DNA from: Catenibacterium sp. co_0103
GTDB taxonomy: Bacteria > Bacillota_I > Bacilli_A > Erysipelotrichales > Coprobacillaceae
DNA length: 5,595 nt
NCBI RefSeq assembly: GCF_004168205.1
Contig: NZ_RCYB01000115.1
Span: 1-5,595 of the forward strand
Direction of reading: 5' to 3'
Program-made: the position numbers and the translations under genes
Notes under the pieces: model-generated
Database searches by the model: none
What the model saw: the letters and a program-made list of their open reading frames with translations, nothing else
Told to the model about the DNA's origin: nothing
In this document: in pieces, positions 1-5,430 of the stretch
Layout: every line of letters begins with the position of its first letter
Position numbering within the stretch: the first letter of the stretch is position 1

Positions 1-9
1 TCTTCCCAT
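1..9 (-). CDS. Possible start of a further gene (first three codons, runs off the window)
   Basis: An ATG at 9-7 on the minus strand is preceded by a perfect GAGGAGG ribosome site (18-24) at 8 bases spacing, and reads Met-Gly-Arg before the window ends. Nothing can be said about the product. The caution is that the same GAGGAGG is the 3' arm of a long hairpin followed by a run of five T, so it may be only part of a terminator and the ATG may be chance. Confidence 0.35.
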
Positions 10-12
10 AAG

Positions 13-67
13 AAAAACCTCCTCAGCAAACAGTGCTTTTAATTATTTACACTGTCTACTGGGAGGT
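13..67 (-). terminator. Long hairpin with T-run: terminator, possibly an attenuator hiding a ribosome site
   Basis: On the minus strand ACCTCC (62-67) pairs with GGAGGT (17-22) and ACAGTG (50-55) pairs with CACTGT (30-35). The bases between also pair (CAG with CTG, TAG with TTG through wobbles), leaving one bulged A. The result is a stem of about 18 pairs with a 14-base AT-rich loop, directly followed by TTTTT (13-17). It sits 24 bases after the stop codon of the 137-residue gene, so it fits a Rho-independent terminator for that operon. Its 3' arm is also a consensus ribosome site for an ATG at 9, which would allow regulation of a downstream gene. Confidence 0.65.
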
Positions 68-90
68 CATCATATCATTAACGAGGCGTT

Positions 91-504
91 TTATAGATTA
101 TAAGATACAATATACAGCAATTGATCCTGAGATACTACAATCAGTGATCTTCCTACATCACTTTTCTTATAATACTTATAATCCTGAGTGAAGTCTGGCA
201 ACTGCTTTTGTGATACTTTTGCTTCTTTGATATATTTATTGAATTCTTCTTCTATTTCATTATTCTTCTTATTATTCAATGTAATGGGAAGACTTTTGTT
301 TTTAACTTCCTGTACCTCATAATATATTCCATCATTAGTAAATGAAGGAGAAGGTTTTACTTGATAGACAATGGTATTTTCTGAAGGGAAGTCGATATTC
401 CAGTTTTCAGATATATAATTCATGTTCTTATAATGAAGAAACGTAGAGACAATCACAACAACGATAAGTGTCATAAGTACGATAAATATTTTTTTAGATT
501 TCAT
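91..504 (-). CDS. Small membrane-anchored protein of unknown function
   Basis: A 137-residue protein that I do not recognise. Residues 2-5 are basic (KSKK) and are followed by one strongly hydrophobic segment (about 6-23). There is no lipobox and no clear signal-peptidase site, so it is probably an N-terminal anchor with the remaining roughly 110 residues outside the cell. That part is polar and rich in Lys, Tyr, Asn and Gln, with a charged, probably helical stretch around residues 78-100 and no cysteine. The start ATG lies 15 bases after the stop of the upstream secreted-protein gene. Its weak AGGT-type ribosome site overlaps the end of that gene, which suggests one operon and translational coupling. 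It could be a membrane partner of the secreted protein, but this rests on position alone. Confidence 0.75.
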   Translation of the reverse strand: MKSKKIFIVLMTLIVVVIVSTFLHYKNMNYISENWNIDFPSENTIVYQVKPSPSFTNDGIYYEVQEVKNKSLPITLNNKKNNEIEEEFNKYIKEAKVSQKQLPDFTQDYKYYKKSDVGRSLIVVSQDQLLYIVSYNL

Positions 505-519
505 AGTGCTTACTACCTG

Positions 520-1233
520 TTAAACAGAAACTGTAATAGATACTTTAAATGGCACTATTGATCCATTTTTTTGCGCATTCTTCATTGCATCAACAGCAAT
601 GCCTGCTAATCCATCATAATCTCCGGAACCATAATCATAATAATCACTTACTTTTACAGTTTTACTACTCGCCTTAGTTTTGGTGAAATCAAATTTATGA
701 ATAGAATATTTTGCATCTCCTTCAGCTGTTGTAGATGTACTATTAAAAACTGAAGACCCTTTGGTAGAAGCACCATTTGCAATTTTTTTAATTGTATTAG
801 TTGACTTTAACACATATCCATAATTTGGTACATAGGTGGATTTCTTATTTGTATTCATCGTTGCATGTAATAATAATTCCCTAGACAAATAATAATTCTT
901 ATTAGAAAAATATGCCACTACCATACTAACAGCAGCATTAGGTTGATTAGCACATGTGCTGACTGACTCTTCACTTGAATAGTCATTTAATAATTTTTCA
1001 CAAGCTTCAATCAAACTATTCAATTTATCAATCTGATTTTTATCATTGCTTTTTAAGCAATCATTTCTATATTCTTCCATTGTTTTTTTTAATTCAGCTT
1101 CAACATCAACTTTATTAGCATTAATCAACTCATTTAAATTCATATTTTGATTTTTTACCTTGCAATTAGCAGCAACAGCACTTATGTTTAAAGAAATCAA
1201 TGATATACTTAACAATATTTTTAATAATTTCAT
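520..1233 (-). CDS. Sec-secreted four-cysteine protein of unknown function
   Basis: A 237-residue protein that I cannot assign to a named family. It opens with a typical Sec signal peptide: lysines at 2 and 5, a hydrophobic core to about residue 20, and an Ala-Val-Ala/Val-Ala-Ala cleavage region near 19-22. The AANC at 21-24 is not a good lipobox, because Asn stands before the Cys, so export and release seem likelier than lipidation. Residues 24-95 look helical and hold all four cysteines (24, 59, 78, 94), enough for two disulfides. A Tyr/Leu-rich helix follows (about 113-125), then a Ser/Thr/Gly-rich half with YDYGSGDYDG near 199-208 and a beta-like tail (PFKVSITVSV). The start is set by AAGGAGG eight bases upstream. 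It heads an operon with the membrane-anchored gene. An adhesin, inhibitor or surface-stress protein would all be possible, and none is shown. Confidence 0.8.
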   Translation of the reverse strand: MKLLKILLSISLISLNISAVAANCKVKNQNMNLNELINANKVDVEAELKKTMEEYRNDCLKSNDKNQIDKLNSLIEACEKLLNDYSSEESVSTCANQPNAAVSMVVAYFSNKNYYLSRELLLHATMNTNKKSTYVPNYGYVLKSTNTIKKIANGASTKGSSVFNSTSTTAEGDAKYSIHKFDFTKTKASSKTVKVSDYYDYGSGDYDGLAGIAVDAMKNAQKNGSIVPFKVSITVSV

Positions 1234-1257
1234 GGTTATTCCTCCTTAACTAATATA

Positions 1258-1267
1258 CATCTAGATG
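1258..1267. repeat. Ten-base palindrome near the transcription start of the secreted-protein operon
   Basis: CATCTAGATG is a perfect palindrome placed just downstream of the predicted -10 box, where transcription would start. Placement like this suits a repressor operator, but a palindrome of this length can arise by chance in AT-rich intergenic DNA. Confidence 0.3.
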
Positions 1268-1275
1268 ACATTTAA

Positions 1276-1304
1276 ATCATACCCAAGATACAACTTATTG
1301 ACCA
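1276..1304 (-). promoter_or_regulatory. Sigma-A-type promoter for the secreted-protein operon
   Basis: On the minus strand a -35 TGGTCA (1299-1304, four of six consensus bases) is separated by exactly 17 bases from a -10 TATGAT (1276-1281, five of six). Transcription would begin near 1269, giving a leader of about 35 bases ahead of the AAGGAGG site and the ATG at 1233. Confidence 0.5.
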
Positions 1305-1348
1305 TCTTTTCTGCACAAGAGACATAAATTCTAGCATAAAAGACATTG

Positions 1349-1372
1349 AAAAAGTGCAGCCTAAGCTGCACT
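1349..1372 (-). terminator. Rho-independent terminator of the dehydrogenase gene
   Basis: On the minus strand AGTGCAGC (1365-1372) and GCTGCACT (1353-1360) form a perfect eight-pair stem around a TTAG loop, followed by TTTTT. It begins three bases after the stop codon of the dehydrogenase. The plus strand has no matching T-run, so it acts in one direction. Confidence 0.9.
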
Positions 1373-1375
1373 CTA

Positions 1376-2134
1376 TTATAAGTCTACACCATAATCAGTG
1401 ACTACAACCTGTCCTGTAATAGGCGCTGCATCATCACTTGCTAAGAAAAGAGTGACTCTTGCAACATCTTCTGGACTACATGGTTTAAGGGATAAATCAC
1501 TATGAGCACTCATAGCACCCATCATCTTCATATCCATTGTATCAGCTGTTAAACCTGCTGCCATATCTGTAGTAATACTACCAGGACAAATCACATTACA
1601 ACGAATATTTTCTTTCGCAAAACGCATTGCAGTATGTTTAGTAACACCAATAATAGCTGCTTTTGTAGAAACGTAAACAGCTCCTCCAGCACCAAACTGA
1701 CCTGCAACACTTGCAATATTCACAATAGAAGCACCACTTGTCATAACCTTTAATGCTTCAGACATACAATACATTGTACCCTTCTGGTTAATATCAATAA
1801 CTCTATTTAAGTCATCGTAATCAATACGATCAATCGCATTTAATCCTTTATCAAGTACTCCTGCATTATTCACTAATACATCTACTTTACCAAATGCTTC
1901 TACAGTTTTAGAAACTAGGTTCTTTACATCATCAATCTTAGAAATATCAGTAGGTACACATAATACAGTACCTCCTGCTTCTTCAATTTCTTTACCTACT
2001 TCTTCTAATACTTCTTTTCTTCTTGCTGAAATAACAACCTTTGCACCTTCACTTGCAAATAATTTTGCAATAGCTTTACCAACACCTGCGTTACCGCCTG
2101 TAACGATAGCGACTTTATTATCTAATTTACCCAT
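1376..2134 (-). CDS. Short-chain dehydrogenase/reductase (classical SDR, FabG-like)
   Basis: A 252-residue NAD(P)(H)-dependent oxidoreductase of the classical SDR family, at the usual family length. The parts are in order: Rossmann cofactor loop TGGNAGVG at 12-19, the NNAG motif at 89-92, the active-site Asn116, the catalytic Ser142, the YxxxK pair Tyr154/Lys158, and Pro-Gly at 184-185. Two arginines after the second strand (38-39) suggest NADP preference. The family reduces ketones or oxidises alcohols in the cytoplasm; 3-oxoacyl-ACP reductase, sugar-alcohol or steroid/bile-acid dehydrogenase roles are all possible. No fatty-acid synthesis genes are nearby, so I do not call it FabG. The start is supported by AAGGAGG seven bases upstream. 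The gene is its own unit, with a terminator on each side and a cre-like site over its promoter region. Confidence 0.93.
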   Translation of the reverse strand: MGKLDNKVAIVTGGNAGVGKAIAKLFASEGAKVVISARRKEVLEEVGKEIEEAGGTVLCVPTDISKIDDVKNLVSKTVEAFGKVDVLVNNAGVLDKGLNAIDRIDYDDLNRVIDINQKGTMYCMSEALKVMTSGASIVNIASVAGQFGAGGAVYVSTKAAIIGVTKHTAMRFAKENIRCNVICPGSITTDMAAGLTADTMDMKMMGAMSAHSDLSLKPCSPEDVARVTLFLASDDAAPITGQVVVTDYGVDL

Positions 2135-2141
2135 ATTTAAG

Positions 2142-2163
2142 CCTCCTTGTTAAAATAGTAACA
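2142..2163 (-). promoter_or_regulatory. Ribosome site and weak extended -10 element of the dehydrogenase gene
   Basis: AAGGAGG (2142-2148) lies seven bases before the ATG at 2134 and fixes the start. Just upstream, TGT followed by TACTAT (2155-2163) resembles an extended -10 box, but no convincing -35 box stands at the right distance and the implied leader is very short. The ribosome site is firm; the promoter is tentative. Confidence 0.4.
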
Positions 2164-2166
2164 TAA

Positions 2167-2182
2167 CTGTAAGCGTATTCAT
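2167..2182. promoter_or_regulatory. cre-like (CcpA) operator upstream of the dehydrogenase gene
   Basis: The plus-strand bases CTGTAAGCGTATTCAT match the catabolite-responsive element consensus WTGNAARCGNWWWCAW at 15 of 16 positions, failing only at the first. It lies immediately upstream of the tentative -10 box, where bound CcpA would be expected to repress. That CcpA acts here is inferred from the motif and position. Confidence 0.55.
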
Positions 2183-2213
2183 AGAGTGAATAATCAAATT
2201 CATCTATTTTTGT

Positions 2214-2248
2214 ATAAAAAAACACCTCAAGAATAATCTTGAAGTGTT
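2214..2248 (-). terminator. Rho-independent terminator of the PEPCK-like gene
   Basis: On the minus strand AACACTTCAAG (2238-2248) pairs with CTTGAGGTGTT (2221-2231) over 11 positions with a single T-G wobble, around the six-base loop ATTATT. The stem runs into seven T. It starts 7 bases after the stop codon and isolates this gene from the dehydrogenase. Confidence 0.93.
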
Positions 2249-2255
2249 TGGAATA

Positions 2256-4007
2256 TTACTGTTCTTCTGGTAATTCCTTAAGATCATTATCACCAGTTAC
2301 ATAGTGTAAGATAGTCTTTGCAGCAGTTCTAGGACCATCATATTCCTGACCCTTAATACCAAGTCTTGTACGAAGTACACCAACCTGTACACCCTGTTCA
2401 AACATCTTATGGAAGAATTCTTGTAATAATGGTTCTGTCTGTTCTTTTCTCTGAACTGGACCAAATGGGTTTGCGAAATAAGAGCCAACTAAACCATATT
2501 CAGTAGTAGTACCCTTAGCCATACGGTTACCAGCTCTGAATACCTTTAATGCATCTTCTTCATTATCAAAGAATTCTAAGGCTTCACCTTCAGCTTCATA
2601 GTTATTAGCATATAAGAAGATATCTACATCATGATCAGCGATAACATCTTTATAATCAGTAATAGGAATTACGATACGTGCATTGACCTTATCTGGGTTC
2701 ATGAATACAGATCTATCTAATTCCTTAAAGCTGTAACCAGCATCTAAGTCATCAAGACGAACGAAGGCACCAACTTCTGTACCTGAAGTCTTTACTTTAC
2801 CATCAACTAATGATAAGCAACCCATATCATCATAGATAGTCTTGATATCTTCGATATAAGCTTCACCATAAGCCTTAATCTGTTCAATAGTTTCTGATTT
2901 ACCAGCACCAGAGTCACCCATTACAACGATATTCTTTTCAGAACCATCATGTAACTTCATCTGGATCATAGCACCATGGATAGGTAGTTTATGGTGGTTG
3001 ATGTTAGATACGTTGTGAAGTGTTAAACACATCTTCTTCATATATCCGAAGTAATCGAATTCATCACTTGCTGATAGTTTAGCAACCATCATATCGTTCT
3101 TGTCATCCTGGAAGAATGACTGATCCTTCTTACCATCTTCATAACCATATACATATACTAGATCTGGTTTATTATGTCTATATTCTGATTCATCAGCAAG
3201 TTCAAATAAGTTACATAAAGTAACGCCCTGTGCCATAAACTTAGTATTGAAGTAAACGAAACATAATAACTTACCAACCTTTGCAGGGTAACATAACCAC
3301 TGATCAGGATTAAATGTTAAATCAGTAACTGGATTTGTTCTACTTTCTGGGAATACACCATCTCTTTTATTTCTCTTAGAATAAGTGATAAATGGTGGAT
3401 GAATAACAACCTGTTCAATGAATGGAACATCCTTTAAACATTCATAATCATCAGGTAAACCTGTAGTTAAGTGAGTAACAGTTAAACCAGCATTCACACC
3501 TGCTGTAATCTGTCTTAATACCTTATCGTTCTTACCTACAGCTCTCTGCATTGAACGATATACTTCTAATACAAGTTTTTCAAACTCTTCCTGAGCATCA
3601 GCGAACTGTACACTCTGGTAACCTGATTTCTTTGAGTCATTGAAAACAATTGCATATCTCTGAAGTTTTCTCCAGTATAAATAAATGTCTTCAATTAACT
3701 TTACGAACATATCACGATCTTCAAAATACACTGCATATTCTGGTCTTAATGCACAAACCTGTTCTGCATCAAGTACAAGTAATAACTTGAAAATGCTTCT
3801 TAAATCTCCTAATAAGAAGAAATCATCCGCATTGCGTTCATGTAAATAAATATATAACTGTGTTTCTAATCTGCGCTGATTCCTAATGAATTTCTCCAAT
3901 ACTTTAGAGAAAGATTCACTTTCCACTAATTCACATCTACTCTGACAGAATTCTTCAGAGAAGTTTAAGATTGCATTACCTCTAGTAATTTCGAATTTCT
4001 TAGCCAT
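2256..4007 (-). CDS. Phosphoenolpyruvate carboxykinase-like protein with an HprK-type P-loop
   Basis: A 583-residue cytoplasmic protein whose C-terminal 250 residues resemble the PEPCK/HPr-kinase P-loop superfamily. LPIH (341-344) matches the LPMH that precedes the nucleotide loop in ATP-dependent PEPCK. The P-loop is GDSGAGKSE (364-372), closer to HPr kinase than to the GLSGTGKT of PEPCK. YDDMG (392-396) sits where PEPCK has its metal-binding Asp pair, NARIVIPI (442-449) echoes NTRVxYPI, and GSYFANPFGP (508-517) echoes the ACFGAPF region. The N-terminal 330 residues have no match I know, and the PEPCK substrate residues cannot be placed there. A PEPCK making PEP from oxaloacetate is one reading; a divergent kinase is another. 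The start has an AAAGGATG ribosome site and the N terminus MAKKFEI. The gene is a single unit with its own promoter, terminator and upstream cre-like site. Confidence 0.75.
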   Translation of the reverse strand: MAKKFEITRGNAILNFSEEFCQSRCELVESESFSKVLEKFIRNQRRLETQLYIYLHERNADDFFLLGDLRSIFKLLLVLDAEQVCALRPEYAVYFEDRDMFVKLIEDIYLYWRKLQRYAIVFNDSKKSGYQSVQFADAQEEFEKLVLEVYRSMQRAVGKNDKVLRQITAGVNAGLTVTHLTTGLPDDYECLKDVPFIEQVVIHPPFITYSKRNKRDGVFPESRTNPVTDLTFNPDQWLCYPAKVGKLLCFVYFNTKFMAQGVTLCNLFELADESEYRHNKPDLVYVYGYEDGKKDQSFFQDDKNDMMVAKLSASDEFDYFGYMKKMCLTLHNVSNINHHKLPIHGAMIQMKLHDGSEKNIVVMGDSGAGKSETIEQIKAYGEAYIEDIKTIYDDMGCLSLVDGKVKTSGTEVGAFVRLDDLDAGYSFKELDRSVFMNPDKVNARIVIPITDYKDVIADHDVDIFLYANNYEAEGEALEFFDNEEDALKVFRAGNRMAKGTTTEYGLVGSYFANPFGPVQRKEQTEPLLQEFFHKMFEQGVQVGVLRTRLGIKGQEYDGPRTAAKTILHYVTGDNDLKELPEEQ

Positions 4008-4014
4008 TTTTTCA

Positions 4015-4020
4015 TCCTTT
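4015..4020 (-). promoter_or_regulatory. Ribosome binding site of the PEPCK-like gene
   Basis: AAAGGA lies seven bases before the ATG at 4007 on the minus strand and supports that start. Confidence 0.7.
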
Positions 4021-4057
4021 CTAAATAGATTATGTTAGCTCCTATCTATTTTACCCC

Positions 4058-4086
4058 ATAATAACAGAGATATTTACAATATGCAA
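4058..4086 (-). promoter_or_regulatory. Extended -10 promoter of the PEPCK-like gene
   Basis: On the minus strand a -35 TTGCAT (4081-4086) and a -10 TATTAT (4058-4063) are exactly 17 bases apart. The -10 is preceded by TGT, the extended -10 element. Transcription would begin near 4051, leaving a leader of about 45 bases. This is the best-formed promoter in the window. Confidence 0.7.
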
Positions 4087-4108
4087 AGCCTAATTTTGTA
4101 ATTATCAT

Positions 4109-4124
4109 ATGTAAGCGTTATTAT
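4109..4124. promoter_or_regulatory. cre-like (CcpA) site upstream of the PEPCK-like promoter
   Basis: The plus-strand bases ATGTAAGCGTTATTAT match the cre consensus WTGNAARCGNWWWCAW at 15 of 16 positions, with T for C at position 14. The site lies 22 bases beyond the -35 box. An upstream location like this is where CcpA can activate, whereas sites on or after a promoter repress. The direction of control is an inference. Confidence 0.5.
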
Positions 4125-4128
4125 TTAT

Positions 4129-4145
4129 GGAATTTAGTAAATTCC
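4129..4145. repeat. Perfect inverted repeat next to the cre-like site
   Basis: GGAATTT and AAATTCC flank a three-base AGT centre, and TAT/ATA ends extend the symmetry to about 4127-4148 with one extra C. No T-run follows on either strand, so it is not a terminator. Its position beside the cre-like site upstream of the PEPCK-like promoter suits a second operator, but the binding protein is unknown. Confidence 0.4.
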
Positions 4146-4185
4146 CATATTTTGCTTGCTAAGTTAGTTAAATCTAATCTGTAAT

Positions 4186-4213
4186 ATAAAAAAGACCTTT
4201 ACTAGAAGGCCTT
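4186..4213 (-). terminator. Terminator overlapping the stop codon of the signal peptidase gene
   Basis: On the minus strand AAGGCCTT (4206-4213) pairs with AAGGTCTT (4192-4199) with one G-T wobble around the loop CTAGTA, and the stem merges into TTTTTT. The last codons form the 5' arm and the TAG stop lies in the loop, an economical arrangement. Confidence 0.8.
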
Positions 4214-4693
4214 AAAGAATACTTTACCGACTATTTCTTTCTTAAAAGAAACAGCACCTATATAACGAGAATCAGTAGAATGGTTTCTATTATCCCCCAT
4301 AATAAAGACATCACCTTTAGGAACTGTATAAGTCCAGTTGGTGTCTGTCATTTGTTCGTTTATATATGTTTCATTGACTTTCTTACCATTACGGTAGAGT
4401 TCATGATCAATACATTCTATTGTATCCCCCTGCTTGCCAATGACTCTTTTAATGATCTGTCTCTGCTGTCCTAATATATTACATTTTGCAATGACAACAT
4501 CACCATATTTTACATCATCATAATGATAGAACTGCTTATTAACTAAGACAATGTTCCCTTCATGATAATTAGGTTCCATAGATTGTCCTTCTACATGAGA
4601 AATCTGGACAAAGAATAAGAAACCATATGTAAGAACTACTGTCACAAGAATTACTTTTACATATTCTAATACTGTTTGTTTCATATTTTTCAT
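4202..4693 (-). CDS. lepB: Signal peptidase I (SipS/LepB type)
   Basis: A membrane-bound serine protease that cuts signal peptides from Sec-exported proteins on the outer face of the membrane. Numbered from the ATG at 4693 (163 residues), one membrane segment covers about 9-30. The catalytic Ser38 follows in GQSMEPN. The general-base Lys82 is in IIKRVIGKQGD, and the box E motif GDNRNHSTDSR spans 133-143. A single anchor and short length are typical of Gram-positive Sip enzymes. A GTG at 4702 and an ATG at 4684 are alternative starts. I prefer 4693 because GGTGAT, a match to the 3' part of the ribosome site, lies four bases before it. The enzyme could process the secreted protein encoded at 520-1233, but it is probably a general housekeeping or accessory peptidase. 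It is transcribed alone. Confidence 0.95.
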   Translation of the reverse strand: MKNMKQTVLEYVKVILVTVVLTYGFLFFVQISHVEGQSMEPNYHEGNIVLVNKQFYHYDDVKYGDVVIAKCNILGQQRQIIKRVIGKQGDTIECIDHELYRNGKKVNETYINEQMTDTNWTYTVPKGDVFIMGDNRNHSTDSRYIGAVSFKKEIVGKVFFKAF

Positions 4694-4709
4694 TTTAATC
4701 ACCGAAACG

Positions 4710-4718
4710 ATTATACCA
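4710..4718 (-). promoter_or_regulatory. Extended -10 promoter of the signal peptidase gene
   Basis: On the minus strand TGG followed by a consensus TATAAT forms an extended -10 box, with no good -35 box at 16-18 bases. It lies 6 bases past the stop of the MATE remnant. Transcription would start at about 4703, leaving only some 10 bases before the ATG at 4693, so the messenger has an extremely short leader, or is leaderless if the GTG at 4702 is used. Confidence 0.55.
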
Positions 4719-4723
4719 TAGTT

Positions 4724-5430
4724 TTAGGATAATTCCTTGAATAAACTAAAAATAAAGGGAATAGGAATAATACTTGCACATAAATCAGCTATAGGCTGAG
4801 ATAAGGCTAAACCTGTAATACCCCATATGTGAGGCAATAGGATAACAAGTGAGATAAAAGCCAAACCACTTCTTAAAGCAGCTAGGAATGTCGCTATGAC
4901 ACTTCTACCAATACTTTGGAATAACATATTTGCGCCGATACTAATAGCCATGAAGAATATCGCAATACATTCAAATTTCATCGCAAGCTGCGCAATAGAG
5001 AGTACTTGACTATCCTGTGTAAAGAGTAAGAGAAGCGGTTTTGTGAAGCATAAACAGATGACACTAATAATACTTAATAGAATAGTAGAAAGAGTCACTG
5101 TGAAGATAAATACCTGTTTCAAACGGTCATATCGTTTAGCACCATAGCTAAATGCAGATACTGGCTGGAAACCCTGACCTATTCCTACTCCTACTGAGAA
5201 GATGAGATTAGATATACGACTCACAACACTCATTGCCGCAATTGCTTCATCTCCATAAATTCCTGCCGCAAAGTTAAGAGTCATAACACTGATACTATTT
5301 AATCCCTGACGACATAATGAAATATGCGCATAAAAATATAATCACCAAAGATATTAATAATAGAACCAGATGTGAGTCCAATCATTGCAAGTGATGCCTG
5401 TCCTTCATATCTTAGTATATTATTCATCAC
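4724..5430 (-). pseudogene. MATE-family multidrug efflux transporter, broken (5' part missing, internal deletion and frameshift)
   Basis: Remnant of a multidrug and toxic compound extrusion (MepA/DinF-like) membrane transporter, which uses an ion gradient to expel cationic drugs. The C-terminal 186 residues (4724-5284) hold several hydrophobic segments and the typical stretch GIGQGFQPVSAFSYGAKRYD. The same frame continues upstream as CRQGLNSISV before a stop at 5342-5344. A second frame (5299-5427) reads MNNILRYEGQASLAMIGL and on to INIFGDYIFM, which is MATE sequence normally found about 75-100 residues earlier. So roughly 75 residues are missing, the frame shifts around 5313-5321, and the N-terminal part of about 140 residues is replaced by unrelated folded sequence from about 5431. 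Families of this type run to about 450 residues. The product is very unlikely to work. A translated C-terminal stub from 5284 cannot be excluded, but I see no ribosome site for it. Confidence 0.85.

Noticed and set aside
1162..1173. Lipoprotein attachment site (AANC) in the secreted protein
   Set aside because: Asn immediately before the Cys does not fit the lipobox, and an ordinary Ala-X-Ala cleavage site is present.
2297..2488. Open frame of 63 codons on the minus strand
   Set aside because: It is an out-of-frame shadow inside the PEPCK-like gene, without its own ribosome site or any protein-like pattern.
4280..4474. Open frame of 64 codons on the plus strand
   Set aside because: It lies wholly antisense to the signal peptidase, whose catalytic motifs are clear, has no ribosome site and gives a composition unlike a real protein.
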